The position numbers were made by a program, and so were the translations under genes. Below are positions 17,197 through 27,814 of a DNA stretch of 55,854 bases, one piece after another. The stretch spans positions 33,231 through 89,084 of the forward strand of contig NZ_LSGW01000056.1 of the NCBI RefSeq assembly GCF_001643305.1. Reading direction: 5' to 3'. The notes below the pieces were generated by a model. It did not search any database. It was not told the DNA's origin and worked only from the letters and a program-made list of their open reading frames with translations. Source of the DNA: Aeromonas salmonicida subsp. salmonicida (GTDB lineage: Bacteria > Pseudomonadota > Gammaproteobacteria > Enterobacterales > Aeromonadaceae). How positions within the stretch are numbered: the stretch's first letter is position 1; each line of letters begins with the position of its first letter.

Positions 17197-20100
17197 TCCC
17201 TGCCATTATTCGCTGGTCCGTGGGCAACCGCTTTCTGGTGCTGTTGTTGACCCTCATGCTCACCGCCTGGGGGCTCTGGTCAGTGAAGCAAACCCCGGTG
17301 GACGCCCTGCCGGATCTCTCCGACGTGCAGGTGATCATCAAGACCTCCTATCCAGGCCAGGCGCCCCAGGTGGTGGAGGATCAGGTCACCTACCCGCTTA
17401 CCACCGCCATGCTGGCGGTGCCGGGCTCCACCACGGTGCGCGGCTACTCCTTCTTCGGTGACTCCTTCGTCTATGTGCTGTTTGACGACAGCACCGATCT
17501 CTACTGGGCTCGCGCCCGGGTGCTGGAATATTTGAGTCAGGTGGCCCCCAACCTGCCTGCCTCTGCGCGCCCCCAGCTCGGCCCGGACGCCACCGGGGTG
17601 GGCTGGGTCTATCAGTACGCCCTGGTGGACAGAACCGGCAAGCATGATTTGAGTCAGCTCACCTCCCTGCAGAACTGGTTCCTTAAGTACGAGCTGCAAA
17701 CCGTCAATGGCGTCTCCGAAGTGGCCACCGTCGGCGGCATGGTGCGCCAGTATCAGGTACGGGTCGACCCCGACAAGCTGCGCGCCTACGGCATCCCGCT
17801 TTCGCTTATCGAGACCGCCATCAAGCAGGGCAATCAGGAGACCGGCGCCTCCGTCATCGAGATGGCGGAAGCGGAGTACATGGTGCGCTCTAATGGCTAT
17901 CTGAAGAGCGTCGAAGATCTGAAGCAGATCCCGCTCGGCACCACTGTGCGCGGCGCCCCGCTGCTGCTGGGGGATGTGGCGGATGTGGTCACCGGCCCCC
18001 AGATGCGGCGCGGCATTGCCGAGCTCAACGGCGAAGGGGAAGTGGTGGGCGGCATCATAGTCATGCGCTATGGCGAGAATGCCCAGCACACCATAGACGG
18101 GGTCAAAGCGCGGCTGGCGGAGCTGAAAAGCAGCCTGCCGGAAGGGGTAGAAGTGGTCACTGTCTACGACCGCTCCGACCTTATCCAGCGCGCCATCGAC
18201 AACCTCTCAGGCAAGCTGCTGGAGGAGTTTGCCGTGGTGGTGCTGGTCTGTCTCGCCTTCCTGTTCCACCTGCGCTCGTCGCTGGTGGTGGTCATCACCT
18301 TGCCCATCGCCATTCTGGTGGCCTTTATCGTCATGCACCTGCAGGGGATCAACGCCAACATCATGTCGCAGGGGGGCATTGCCATCGCCATCGGCGCCAT
18401 GGTGGACGGCGCCATAGTGATGATCGAGAACGTCCACAAACACATGGAGCGGGAGGCGCTCACCGACAAGAACCGCTGGCGCATCATCACGGAGGCGAGC
18501 ATAGAGGTGGGGCCCGCCATCTTCTTCTCCCTGCTGATCATCACCATGAGCTTTTTGCCGGTGTTTGCGCTGGAGGCGCAGGAGGGACGGATGTTTCACC
18601 CGCTCGCCTACACCAAGACCTACGCCATGGCGGCCGCTGCGGCGCTCGCTATCACCCTAGTGCCAGTCATGATGGGGTACTTTATCCGCGGCAAGGTGCT
18701 GGCCGAGCAGGCCAATCCTCTCAACCGTGGCTTGAGCCAGGCTTATATACCGCTGCTCAAGGCCGTACTGGCGCGCCCGAAAACCACCCTGATGCTGGCG
18801 GCGGTGGTAACGGTAGCGGGCTTCTGGCCGCTCAAGTATCTGGGCTCCGAATTTATTCCGCTGCTCGATGAGGGGGACATCATGTACATGCCCACCACAG
18901 CGGCCAACATCTCGGTGGGCAAGGCGCGGGAGATCTTGCAGCAGACCGACAAGCTCATTCGCACCGTGCCCGAGGTGCAGAACGTGTTCGGCAAGGCGGG
19001 GCGCGCCGAATCGGCCACAGACCCAGCCGACCTGGTGATGATGGAAACCAGCATCCAGCTCAAACCCCGCGATCAGTGGCGCCCCGGCATGACCCCGGAG
19101 AAGCTCAAAGAAGAGCTCGACTCCCTTATCCGTTTCCCCGGCCTCACCAACGCCTGGGTGCCTCCCATCAAGACCCGCATCGACATGCTGGCAACCGGTA
19201 TCAAGACTCCGGTCGGCATCAAGATTGCGGGGCCTGATCTCAAGGTTATTCAGGGGCTCGGCCAGCAGCTTGAGCAGATCGTCGGCAAGGTGGCGGGAGC
19301 GGCCTCCGTCTACGCCGAACGGGTGGCCGGTGGTCGCTACATCAAGGTGGATATAGACCGGCTCAATGCCGCCCGCTACGGCCTCAACATCGCCGACGTG
19401 CAGGCGGTACTCGCCACCGCGGTGGGCGGCATGGAGGTGGGCCAGACCATAGAGGGGCGCGAGCGTTATCCCATCAACCTGCGCTATCCCCAGAGCTATC
19501 GCGATTCGGTCGCCAGCCTCGAGCTGCTGCCGCTGGTCACCCCGAGCGGGGCACGCATCGCGCTGGCGGACGTGGCGCGGGTCTATATCAGTGACGAGGC
19601 CCCCATGCTGCGCAGCGAGAACGCACGGCTCAACGGCTGGGTCTACGTCGATATTCGCGACCGCGATATCGGCTCTTTTGTCGCGCAGGCCAAGGCCGAG
19701 GTGAACAAGCAGTTGGTGCTGCCGGCGGGCTACGCCCTCACCTGGTCCGGGCAATACGAATACATGGAGCGGGCCAAGGCGCGCCTCGCCTACGTGGTGC
19801 CATTGACCGTCGCCATTATCGTGCTGCTGCTCTATCTGGCGTTTCGCCGCTTCCAGGAGGTACTGCTCATTCTCACCACCTTGCCGCTCGCGGTAGTGGG
19901 CGGGATCTGGACCCTCTGGCTGCTGGATTTCAACCTCTCGGTGGCGGTGGGGGTGGGCTTTATCGCCCTGGCCGGGGTAGCGGTGGAAACCGGCGTCTTG
20001 ATGCTGGTCTACCTCAACCACGCCTGGGATGAGCTGGTGGCGAGCGGCAAGCCGGACAAGGCGGGTCTGCACCGTGCTGTGATCCACGGCGCAGCCCTGC

Positions 20101-20315
20101 GCCCCAAGATGATGACGGTAGTCACCATCATCGCCGGCCTCTTGCCCATCATGTGGAGCCAGGGCACCGGCTCGGAAGTGATGCAGCGCATCGCCGCCCC
20201 CATGATAGGCGGCATGGTGAGCGCCCTGGTGCTGACCCTCTTGGTGTTGCCCGCCGCCTACTACCTGTGGCGCAGCCAAAGCCTTGGCAAGCAGGCAGAC
20301 CAAGAAGCCGACTAA
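17193..20315 (+). CDS. cusA: Copper/silver efflux RND pump, HME family
   Basis: A 1040-residue heavy-metal RND transporter. It has the HME signature in TM4 ([23 protein letters not shown]). Methionines fit the CusA metal triad and relay: [24 protein letters not shown] and [16 protein letters not shown]. These point to monovalent Cu/Ag rather than Co/Zn/Cd. The N-terminus [21 protein letters not shown] is typical. It starts inside the cusB stop. No outer membrane channel (cusC) gene is in the operon. Confidence 0.94.
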   Translation: MIPAIIRWSVGNRFLVLLLTLMLTAWGLWSVKQTPVDALPDLSDVQVIIKTSYPGQAPQVVEDQVTYPLTTAMLAVPGSTTVRGYSFFGDSFVYVLFDDSTDLYWARARVLEYLSQVAPNLPASARPQLGPDATGVGWVYQYALVDRTGKHDLSQLTSLQNWFLKYELQTVNGVSEVATVGGMVRQYQVRVDPDKLRAYGIPLSLIETAIKQGNQETGASVIEMAEAEYMVRSNGYLKSVEDLKQIPLGTTVRGAPLLLGDVADVVTGPQMRRGIAELNGEGEVVGGIIVMRYGENAQHTIDGVKARLAELKSSLPEGVEVVTVYDRSDLIQRAIDNLSGKLLEEFAVVVLVCLAFLFHLRSSLVVVITLPIAILVAFIVMHLQGINANIMSQGGIAIAIGAMVDGAIVMIENVHKHMEREALTDKNRWRIITEASIEVGPAIFFSLLIITMSFLPVFALEAQEGRMFHPLAYTKTYAMAAAAALAITLVPVMMGYFIRGKVLAEQANPLNRGLSQAYIPLLKAVLARPKTTLMLAAVVTVAGFWPLKYLGSEFIPLLDEGDIMYMPTTAANISVGKAREILQQTDKLIRTVPEVQNVFGKAGRAESATDPADLVMMETSIQLKPRDQWRPGMTPEKLKEELDSLIRFPGLTNAWVPPIKTRIDMLATGIKTPVGIKIAGPDLKVIQGLGQQLEQIVGKVAGAASVYAERVAGGRYIKVDIDRLNAARYGLNIADVQAVLATAVGGMEVGQTIEGRERYPINLRYPQSYRDSVASLELLPLVTPSGARIALADVARVYISDEAPMLRSENARLNGWVYVDIRDRDIGSFVAQAKAEVNKQLVLPAGYALTWSGQYEYMERAKARLAYVVPLTVAIIVLLLYLAFRRFQEVLLILTTLPLAVVGGIWTLWLLDFNLSVAVGVGFIALAGVAVETGVLMLVYLNHAWDELVASGKPDKAGLHRAVIHGAALRPKMMTVVTIIAGLLPIMWSQGTGSEVMQRIAAPMIGGMVSALVLTLLVLPAAYYLWRSQSLGKQADQEAD

Positions 20316-20363
20316 CCCTTTTGCAATCAACGAAGTGTTTGAATCAATCACGAGGAAAAGACC

Positions 20364-20719
20364 ATGAACTACAAGACATTTGCAATGACATTGCTGCTCG
20401 GCCTTGCCTCTCTCCAGGCCCGGGCCGAGATGACCATGAGCCACGAGGGCCACGATATGTCCCAGATGGAGGGGATGGATATGCAGGCGACGGGAGAGAA
20501 CGCGATGACCAAGGGGATCATCAGCCGTATCGACGAGGCCAGCGGCAAAGTGGGGATCAAACACGAGGCCATCGACAACCTCAAGATGCCCCCATGACAA
20601 TGGTGTTCCTGCTGGCCGATCCGGCCCTGATCAAGGGGCTCAAGGTCGGAGATGCGGTGCGCTTTCACGCCGAGAACCCGGCTGGCAAGCTGACGATCAC
20701 CCAGCTGCAAAAACAGTGA
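20364..20719 (+). pseudogene. cusF: CusF-like periplasmic copper chaperone, frameshifted in a C-run
   Basis: ATG 20364 follows an AGGAAAAG ribosome site. The product has a signal peptide (MNYKTFAMTLLLGLASLQARA) and a Met/His-rich stretch (MSHEGHDMSQMEGMDM). The OB-fold start (GIISRIDEASGKVGIKHEAID) is read as far as NLKMPP and then hits TGA at 20595-20597. The sequence has five C where six would give KMPPMTMVFLLADPAL and an uninterrupted 118-residue CusF ending ITQLQKQ at 20719. In the restored form the ligand set is His, Met, Met, with Met in place of the capping Trp44 of E. coli CusF. The truncated product lacks the MTM ligands. Confidence 0.8.
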
Positions 20720-20729
20720 ATTGACGGAC

Positions 20730-20768
20730 AAGATAAACGGCGGGGCTCTCCATCCCGCCGTTTATCTT
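20730..20768. terminator. Bidirectional terminator between the copper operon and lplA
   Basis: A perfect 15-bp stem (AAGATAAACGGCGGG and its complement) with a 9-base loop lies between the convergent cusF and lplA genes. Confidence 0.85.
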
Positions 20769-20818
20769 GAGGTGCGTTTGGGCACCTCGTCAGTGAGCGT
20801 GCTGCCTGGACAATGCGG

Positions 20819-21835
20819 TCAGCGCAGTGCCGCCTGCAACCAGCCAGCAAGCGCATCCAGCTCGGCTTGCCGAGCCGGGAAATCGGCCTTCAGTTGCCCG
20901 AACAGCGCGGCTATGGCGTCGCTGCGATAGGCCACGCCCACCAGCCGCTGGGCCAATGCATCCAATGGGGCCGGATCCAGGCTGTCGCTGAAGATCTGCG
21001 CCCGACCTATGACCCCCTTCTCCACATCGAAATGCAGCTCCACCCCGCCCCAGTCGAAGCGCTCGTCCAGCTGATGGGTGAACGCAGGCGCATGACCAAA
21101 ATTCCACTCCCAGCTGCGCTGGCGGGCGAAAGTGTCGGCAAAGCCGGGCAAGTCCGGCAATTGGGTCGGGGAGATATGCTCGGGGGAAACGCGCGCACCG
21201 TAGTGGGCGAAGAAGGCCTCAATGAGGGCATGACTCACCTGCTGATGTTCGATCCCGGGCAGCAGCTCGCACAGGTTGGCAACCCGACTGCGTACCGAGC
21301 TTATCCCCTTGGCGGCCAGCTTCTTGGGGTCGGGATTGAGGTAATTGGCGAGGCGGCTCAAGTCCGCATCGAGCAGCAGGGTACCGTGATGGAAACCGCG
21401 ATCATGGGTCTCCCGATAGGCCGAGCCAGACACCTTGCGATCCCCGTCCTGGGTGGCCACCAGCAGGTCGTTGCGTCCGGAAGCAAAGGCACTCACCCCG
21501 AGCAGCTTGAGCGCATCGAGCGCTATGGCGGTGGAGATGCTCTTGTCATAGCCCGGCTTGCCTGCCATGAAGATGAAGCAGCTGTTGCTAAGGTCGTGAA
21601 ACACGGCGCCACCTCCGCTGCTGCGCCTGGCCAGGGTCACGCCATCCTCTTCCATGCGGCGGGTGTTGCACTCCTTCCACGGGTTCTGGGCACGGCCAAT
21701 CACCACTGTATTGGCGTTGCGCCACAAAAACAGTACCCGCTGGTTCGGGTCCATCTGCCGGAAGATGCACTCCTCCACCGCCAGGTTGAACAGGGGGTCG
21801 TGAGAGTCGGAAACTAGCAGACGCAGAGCAGTCAT
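20819..21835 (-). CDS. lplA: Lipoate-protein ligase A
   Basis: A 338-residue enzyme of the lipoate/biotin ligase fold. It activates free lipoate with ATP and attaches it to E2 and H-protein domains in the cytoplasm. Visible motifs are [19 protein letters not shown], the lipoate-binding [15 protein letters not shown], and [25 protein letters not shown] with the lysine replaced in the usual KVSGSA context. The C-terminal accessory domain is present ([19 protein letters not shown]). The length matches E. coli LplA. ATG 21835 is clear. It is convergent with the copper operon and shares its terminator. Confidence 0.93.
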   Translation of the reverse strand: MTALRLLVSDSHDPLFNLAVEECIFRQMDPNQRVLFLWRNANTVVIGRAQNPWKECNTRRMEEDGVTLARRSSGGGAVFHDLSNSCFIFMAGKPGYDKSISTAIALDALKLLGVSAFASGRNDLLVATQDGDRKVSGSAYRETHDRGFHHGTLLLDADLSRLANYLNPDPKKLAAKGISSVRSRVANLCELLPGIEHQQVSHALIEAFFAHYGARVSPEHISPTQLPDLPGFADTFARQRSWEWNFGHAPAFTHQLDERFDWGGVELHFDVEKGVIGRAQIFSDSLDPAPLDALAQRLVGVAYRSDAIAALFGQLKADFPARQAELDALAGWLQAALR

Positions 21836-22027
21836 GAGCAGGCCTTTATCGAGTCAATAGCGGGCCGATATTACCACTTTCTTTCTCACCTGCAGTCTTC
21901 AACCAGGCCAGGTTGCGGCCATAGACCATCAAAGATTGACAAGAATGACGCCAAAAGCACCGATACGGTCACAACCGTGCAAAAATCCCCCCTGACCGAG
22001 GGATTGACACTTGCAGCATGAGAGAAA

Positions 22028-24619
22028 TTGCCCGACGCTAGCCATAGATACATCACCAGGCGGCCTTACTTGAGCTCACCCCCTGCATTTCTCCATTGCG
22101 CGGGCCGGCATATTGGCCCTTTGCTCATGCCGTTGCTGCTGATCATACTGGCCTGTCTGCCGGCCAGGGTCGCGGCACAGGATCCGATTGTTTTACAGTT
22201 GAAGTGGCATCATCAGTTCCAGTTTGCCGGCTACTATGCGGCCATCGCCCAGGGCTATTACCGGGATGCAGGGCTCTATGTCAGGCTCAAAGAGGCCGGC
22301 CCGGGCACGGATGTGGTCGACGAAGTCGTCTCGGGGCGCGCCCATTATGGAGTCGGCAGCAGTGACTTGCTGCTGGATCGCCAGCGCGGCCAACCTGTCG
22401 TGGTCCTGGCCACCCCGTTTCAACACTCCCCTCTGGTGCTGCTGGCACGCGCCGATATCGACAACGTGCATGATCTCGTTGGCCGCCGTCTGATGCTGGA
22501 ATATCACTCCGAAGAGCTGATCGCCTATCTGCAACACGAAGGGGTTGCACTTGGGTTGCTCCATCGCCAGCCCCATACCCTGAGCGCAGATGCGCTAATT
22601 CGGGGCGAAGTGGATGCCATGAGCGCCTACAACACGGATGAAACCTACACATTGCAGCGCAGCGGTGTGCCCTATCAGACCTTTACTCCCCGCAGCGCCG
22701 GTATCGACTTCTACGGTGACAACCTGTTTACCTCCGAGCGTGAATTGCGCGACCACGGGGCGAGAGTCAGAGCCTTTCGCGAAGCCAGCCTCAAGGGGTG
22801 GCGTTACGCCATGCTGCATCCGGAAGAGGTGGTGGCCTGGATCCTCACCCAATATCCGGCGACCAATAATCCGGCCCTGGACCGCAACAAGCTGCTGTTT
22901 GAAGCCAAGCAGATGCAGCCGCTGATCCGCGCCGATCTGGTGGAGATGGGCTACATGTATCCCGGCCGCTGGCAACACATAGCGCAAACCTATATGGACC
23001 TCGGCCTGCTCACTGCCATGCCGGATCTGGATAGTTTCCTCTACAGCCAGCAGGAAGAGAGAGCACATCAACAGCAGTTGATGATCTATCAGGGCATCGC
23101 CATCGGCCTGCTGGTCACCGCCTTCCTATTGATATTGCTTATGATCTTCCTTCGTCTCAACCGCCGTCTGCGGGAAGAGAGCAAGGCACGCCATCAGCTA
23201 AGCCAGGAGATAGCCGACAACGAGCGCCACTTCCGCTTCATCACGGAGAACAGTGCCGACGTCATCTGGACCATGGATATCCAGAGTGGTCGCTTCACCT
23301 ACCTGAGCCCGTCGGTGCAGCACCTGCGTGGTTTCACCGTCGAGGAGGTGCTGGCCCAGACGGGCGAGGAGCTGATGACGGCTGAATCTGCCAACCGCAT
23401 CGCCCGCCAGATGAAGGAGTCGCTGGCAACCTGGGCGGCGGGGGATCACATCAATACCAAGCGAGTCACCCTGGTGGATCAGCCTCACAAGGATGGGCAC
23501 CTCATCCACACAGAAGTGGTCACCACGCTGCATGCCGACAAGGATGGCAACCCCGTCTCTGTGCTCGGCGTAACCCGGGACATCAGCGATCGCAAAGCCA
23601 GCGAGGAGATGATGCGCCAGCTCGCTTTTTATGATCCCCTCACTCACCTGCCCAACCGTCGTCTGCTACAAGACAGGCTGCAACATTCACTGCAACAGGC
23701 GGACGGAAAGCCGCTGGCCCTGCTGTTCATCGATCTCGACCACTTCAAGCCGGTCAACGATCAGCATGGGCACGAGGCAGGCGACTGGCTGCTGGCCACC
23801 GTCGCCAAGCGCATGCTGCACTGTGTGCGGGAGGGGGACACGGTCGCCCGGATCGGCGGGGATGAATTCATGGTGCTGCTGCCCGAGATAACGGGAGAGG
23901 CGGGGGCCATCGCCATCGCCGAGGCCATCCACCAGAGTCTCAACCAGACCTTTGCCATGACGGATGCGCTCCATTTCCATATCTCCAGCTGCATCGGTGT
24001 GGCCCTCTATCCGCAGCACGGCACCACCCAGAAGCAGTTGATGAATCACGGCGATCAGGCCATGTATCAGGCCAAGGAGGCGGGGCGCAACCGCATCCAG
24101 CTGTTCACGCCCCAGATGGCGGGCGGGATCACGCAAGAGGCAGTCCACCAGATACAGCTGGGCTGGAAACAGAGCCACGACTGCGGCCACCCGCAGATCG
24201 ATGATGACCATCGCCAGCTGTTTGCCCTGGCCAATCAGTTGCTCAACGGTGTGCTGACCATGGAAGAGGATACAGACCAGTTTCATCAAAACTTCGAGGC
24301 CCTGCTGGCCCTGGCCGCCAGCCACTTCAACAACGAAGAGGCCATTCTGGCCAAGCTGGAGTACGCCGAGCTGGACACTCACCGTCAGGAGCATCAAAAG
24401 CTGCTCCGTCGGGCCAACAGCCTCTATCAGGCGGCCCGCACTGGCGAGCTGACCAATCTTGCTCTACTGGATTTTGTTCTGCAGGATCTGGTGCTGGGCC
24501 ACATGGTCAAGCAGGACAGACGCTATTTCCCGCTGCTGAAGGCCAGCATGCAGGAAGAGACCCTCCTCTCGCCCGATGGCCCCCTCACCTCTCCCCCGCC
24601 CGGTCTGGTGAAACACTGA
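22028..24619 (+). CDS. Four-part sensor: NMT1/THI5-like periplasmic domain, PAS, GGDEF cyclase, hemerythrin
   Basis: A product of about 863 residues. An N-terminal signal region is followed by an NMT1/THI5-type solute-binding domain (about 50-300; LQLKWHHQFQFAGYYAAIAQGYY), then a membrane helix (352-375) and a PAS/PAC domain (400-520). The GGDEF diguanylate cyclase (535-695) has intact GGDEF and an inhibitory RxxD site (REGD). A C-terminal hemerythrin domain (712-840) has an iron-ligand pattern: H and D in GHPQIDDDH, HFNNEE, H...EHQKLL, GHMVKQD. It probably couples a periplasmic ligand and cytoplasmic O2/iron status to c-di-GMP synthesis. The start is uncertain: TTG 22028 gives the longest form, ATG 22127 begins at MPLLLIILACLP. 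Confidence 0.88.
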   Translation: MPDASHRYITRRPYLSSPPAFLHCAGRHIGPLLMPLLLIILACLPARVAAQDPIVLQLKWHHQFQFAGYYAAIAQGYYRDAGLYVRLKEAGPGTDVVDEVVSGRAHYGVGSSDLLLDRQRGQPVVVLATPFQHSPLVLLARADIDNVHDLVGRRLMLEYHSEELIAYLQHEGVALGLLHRQPHTLSADALIRGEVDAMSAYNTDETYTLQRSGVPYQTFTPRSAGIDFYGDNLFTSERELRDHGARVRAFREASLKGWRYAMLHPEEVVAWILTQYPATNNPALDRNKLLFEAKQMQPLIRADLVEMGYMYPGRWQHIAQTYMDLGLLTAMPDLDSFLYSQQEERAHQQQLMIYQGIAIGLLVTAFLLILLMIFLRLNRRLREESKARHQLSQEIADNERHFRFITENSADVIWTMDIQSGRFTYLSPSVQHLRGFTVEEVLAQTGEELMTAESANRIARQMKESLATWAAGDHINTKRVTLVDQPHKDGHLIHTEVVTTLHADKDGNPVSVLGVTRDISDRKASEEMMRQLAFYDPLTHLPNRRLLQDRLQHSLQQADGKPLALLFIDLDHFKPVNDQHGHEAGDWLLATVAKRMLHCVREGDTVARIGGDEFMVLLPEITGEAGAIAIAEAIHQSLNQTFAMTDALHFHISSCIGVALYPQHGTTQKQLMNHGDQAMYQAKEAGRNRIQLFTPQMAGGITQEAVHQIQLGWKQSHDCGHPQIDDDHRQLFALANQLLNGVLTMEEDTDQFHQNFEALLALAASHFNNEEAILAKLEYAELDTHRQEHQKLLRRANSLYQAARTGELTNLALLDFVLQDLVLGHMVKQDRRYFPLLKASMQEETLLSPDGPLTSPPPGLVKH

Positions 24620-24661
24620 ACCTTGCTGTCTCACGCCAGCACTGGCCGCGCCCTGCTCCCG

Positions 24662-27600
24662 TCAAACACGCGGTGCCATCAGGCTATAGTAGAGCAGCGG
24701 TATTACGACCAGGGTGAGCAGGGTGGAGACCAGGATCCCGAAAATCAGGCTGATGGCCAGTCCGTTGAAGATGGGATCATCGAGGATAAACAGGGCCCCG
24801 ATCATCGCCGCCAGCGCCGTCAGCATGATGGGTTTGGCCCGCACCTGCGCCGCTTCGATCACCGCCAGCTCAAACGCTATTCCGGCTCTTCGCTGCTGCT
24901 CGATAAAGTCCACCAGCAGTATGCTGTTGCGCACTATGATCCCGGCCAGCGCTATCATCCCGATCATCGAGGTGGCGGTAAACTGGGCTCCCAGCAGGGC
25001 GTGGCCCGGCATCACCCCTATGAGGGTGAGCGGAATGGGCGCCATTATGATGAGCGGCACCAGATAGGAGCGGAACTGGGCCACCACCAGCAGGTAGATG
25101 AGGATCATCCCCACCCCGTAGGCGATGCCCATGTCGCGGAAGGTCTCGTAGGTTACCTTCCACTCCCCGTCCCATAACAGTGCAACCTCCCCCAGTTTGT
25201 CAGGTTGCTGCACGTAATATTGGGGCAGATCGATGTCGGCACCGGCGGCAAACATGCCGTAGAGCGGGCTGTCGGTATGGCCGCCCATGTCGGCCACCAC
25301 CATCACCATGGGTTGCATGTTCTTGTGCATGATGTAGCTCGGAGCCACCTCATCACGGCGACTCACCAGCTCTGATACCCGGATGAGCTGCCCGCTCTGA
25401 CTGCGCACCTTGAGGGCCAGCACACCCGCCAGATCCCGTTTGTCACCGGGAGCCAGCTCGATGCGGATCGGCACCGGATACTTGGCGCCGTGCCCCTGCA
25501 GCCAGCTGGCATCCTGATAGCCCACGCCGCCATTGAGGGTGGTCACCAGGTCGCCGAGATCGACCCCGAGCAGGGCCGCCTTGCTGCGATCCACCACCAG
25601 CCGCCACTTGGGCTGCGGATCGGTCAGATAGATATCCACGTCCACCAGATCCGCCGTGGCCACAAAACGGGCCTGTACGGTGCGCGCCGCCGCTTCACGG
25701 GCGGCTGGTGTCGGGCCATAGATTTCGGCGACTATGGGTGACCAGACCGGCGGGCCAGGGGGCACTTCCACCACCTTGAGGTTACCCCCTGCCGCACTGG
25801 CGATGGCCTGCAGCGGCGCCCGAACCGACTGGGCGATCTGGTGACTACTGCGATCCCGCTCATGCTTGTCCACCAGATTGACCTGAATATCCCCCACATT
25901 GGCACCGCTGCGGATAAAGTAGTGACGCACCAGGCCATTGAAGTTGATGGGGGCCGCCGTGCCGGCGTAGATCTGGTAATCCTTCACCTCCGCCACCTTG
26001 GCAAGCTCTCGCCCGACCGCCAGCAGGGTGCGCTCGGTCTGCTCCAGGGTCGCCCCCTCCGGCATATCGAGCACCAGCTGGAATTCCGACTTGTTGTCGA
26101 AGGGGAGCATCTTGAGCACCACCCACTGCACCACCGGCATGGCGGTGGCCGCCCCGACCAGCAGCAACACCGCTAGCCAGAGCTTGCGTCTGGCACGCTT
26201 GGCGCCATCACCGATCAGAAAAGGGGTCATCAGCCGGTGAAAGAGACCAGTCTTGGCCTCGCCGTGGGCTGCATGCACCTCCCCCTTGAGCAGGTGGCTC
26301 GCCAGCCAGGGGGAGAAGATAAAAGCCACTAGCAGGGAGATAAGCATCCCCATGCTGGCATTGATGGGGATGGGGCTCATGTAGGGGCCCATCAGACCGC
26401 TGACAAAGGCCATCGGCAGCAGGGCCGCAATCACGGTCAGGGTCGCCAGTATGGTCGGCCCCCCCACCTCGTCCACCGCCCCCGGAATAAGATCCTTGAG
26501 TGCCCCCTTGCCCAAGCCGTGATGGCGGTGGATGTTCTCCACCACGACTATGGCGTCATCCACCAGAATGCCGATGGAGAAAATCAGTGCAAACAGCGAC
26601 ACCCGATTGAGGGTAAAACCCCAGGCCCAGCTGGCAAACAGGGTCAGTGCCAGGGTGATGACGATGGCCACCCCCACTACCAGCGCCTCGCGCCAGCCCA
26701 TGCTCACCAGTACCAGCAGCACCACCGCCGTGGTGGCAAAAATCAGCTTGCCGATAAGGGTGTTGGATTTGGTCTCGGCGGTGACGCCGTAGTCCCGGGT
26801 CACCGTCACCTCGACCCCAGCAGGGATGAGTCGATTCTTGAGGCTCTCGACCCGCGCTTCCACCCGCTTTGCCACATCCACCGCGTTCTGGCCCGGCTGC
26901 TTGCCGATAGCCAGCGTCACCGCCGGATAACTGGCCTGCCCTATCCCCATCCAGCTGCGCCTGGTTGGGGTCTCCTGACCCAGAGAGACCTTGGCCACCT
27001 CCCCCAGATAGACAGGCCGGCCGTCATGCAGCCCGACGACCAGTTCCCGGGCCTCCTGCTCGCTTTGCAGGAACTGCCCCACCTGCACCTTGATCTCCCG
27101 GTTATCTTGCTCGATGGCCTGTGTCGTACCCACCTGATTGGCGGCGGCAAGGCGCTGGCTCAGCTCACCCCAGCTGATACCGTGGGCGCTGAGGGCCGAC
27201 GGATCCGACATCACCCGCAGCACGGCGCTCTGGCTGCCCAGCGTGTAGATATCGCGGGTACCGGGAATGCGCTTGAGTTCGGTCTCCAGCTCATGGGCGA
27301 CCCGGGTCAGTTCGGGGGCACCCAGTTGCTTGCTCCAGAGCGTCAGACTGACGATGAGGACATCATCGATCCCCCGGGGTTTCACCAGCGGCTGACCGAC
27401 TCCGATCCCCTGTGGCAACCAGTCTCGATTGGAGTCGATCTGATTGTTGAGATCGACGATGGCCTGCTCGCGACTCACCCCCACCTTGAACACCACCACC
27501 AGCAGGGCACCATCGGGTTGGGAAAAAGAGTAGAGGGTATCAATCCCCTTTATCTGGGAGACCACCTGCTCGGCAGGGGTGGTGACGAGAGAGGCCACTT

Positions 27601-27814
27601 CAGCCGGAGTGGCTCCCGGGAAGGGAATATAGACATCGGCGAAGGTGACATCGATCTGCGGCTCCTCCTCCTTGGGGGTCACCAGCACCGCAAACAGGCC
27701 GAGCAAGAGCCCCACCAGCGCCAGCAATGGGGTGATGGCCGAGCCCTGAAACAGCGCCGCCAGCCGACCGGCAGGCCCCAGCCTCTCCTTGTTGCCGTTC
27801 AGCTCGCTACTCAT
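24662..27814 (-). CDS. RND efflux pump (HAE/AcrB-like) of the sulfur-type cluster
   Basis: A 1050-residue RND permease. Features include N-terminal ITPLLALVGLLLGLFAVLVTPKEEEPQIDV, TM4 relay IGILVDDAIVVVENIHRHH, second-half GMIALAGIIVRNSILLVDFIEQQ, and full porter domains. The EEPQIDV opening is characteristic of a subfamily often paired with adaptors in sulfur- or redox-associated clusters. ATG 27814 is chosen because it overlaps the adaptor stop by 8 bases (translational coupling), although the frame stays open to 27862. It is the last gene of the operon that begins with the ArsR regulator. Substrate unknown. Confidence 0.9.
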   Translation of the reverse strand: MSSELNGNKERLGPAGRLAALFQGSAITPLLALVGLLLGLFAVLVTPKEEEPQIDVTFADVYIPFPGATPAEVASLVTTPAEQVVSQIKGIDTLYSFSQPDGALLVVVFKVGVSREQAIVDLNNQIDSNRDWLPQGIGVGQPLVKPRGIDDVLIVSLTLWSKQLGAPELTRVAHELETELKRIPGTRDIYTLGSQSAVLRVMSDPSALSAHGISWGELSQRLAAANQVGTTQAIEQDNREIKVQVGQFLQSEQEARELVVGLHDGRPVYLGEVAKVSLGQETPTRRSWMGIGQASYPAVTLAIGKQPGQNAVDVAKRVEARVESLKNRLIPAGVEVTVTRDYGVTAETKSNTLIGKLIFATTAVVLLVLVSMGWREALVVGVAIVITLALTLFASWAWGFTLNRVSLFALIFSIGILVDDAIVVVENIHRHHGLGKGALKDLIPGAVDEVGGPTILATLTVIAALLPMAFVSGLMGPYMSPIPINASMGMLISLLVAFIFSPWLASHLLKGEVHAAHGEAKTGLFHRLMTPFLIGDGAKRARRKLWLAVLLLVGAATAMPVVQWVVLKMLPFDNKSEFQLVLDMPEGATLEQTERTLLAVGRELAKVAEVKDYQIYAGTAAPINFNGLVRHYFIRSGANVGDIQVNLVDKHERDRSSHQIAQSVRAPLQAIASAAGGNLKVVEVPPGPPVWSPIVAEIYGPTPAAREAAARTVQARFVATADLVDVDIYLTDPQPKWRLVVDRSKAALLGVDLGDLVTTLNGGVGYQDASWLQGHGAKYPVPIRIELAPGDKRDLAGVLALKVRSQSGQLIRVSELVSRRDEVAPSYIMHKNMQPMVMVVADMGGHTDSPLYGMFAAGADIDLPQYYVQQPDKLGEVALLWDGEWKVTYETFRDMGIAYGVGMILIYLLVVAQFRSYLVPLIIMAPIPLTLIGVMPGHALLGAQFTATSMIGMIALAGIIVRNSILLVDFIEQQRRAGIAFELAVIEAAQVRAKPIMLTALAAMIGALFILDDPIFNGLAISLIFGILVSTLLTLVVIPLLYYSLMAPRV

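Noticed and set aside
18657..20600. 647-codon minus-strand ORF opposite cusA
   Set aside because: Antisense shadow produced by high GC content; its translation has no protein-like features.
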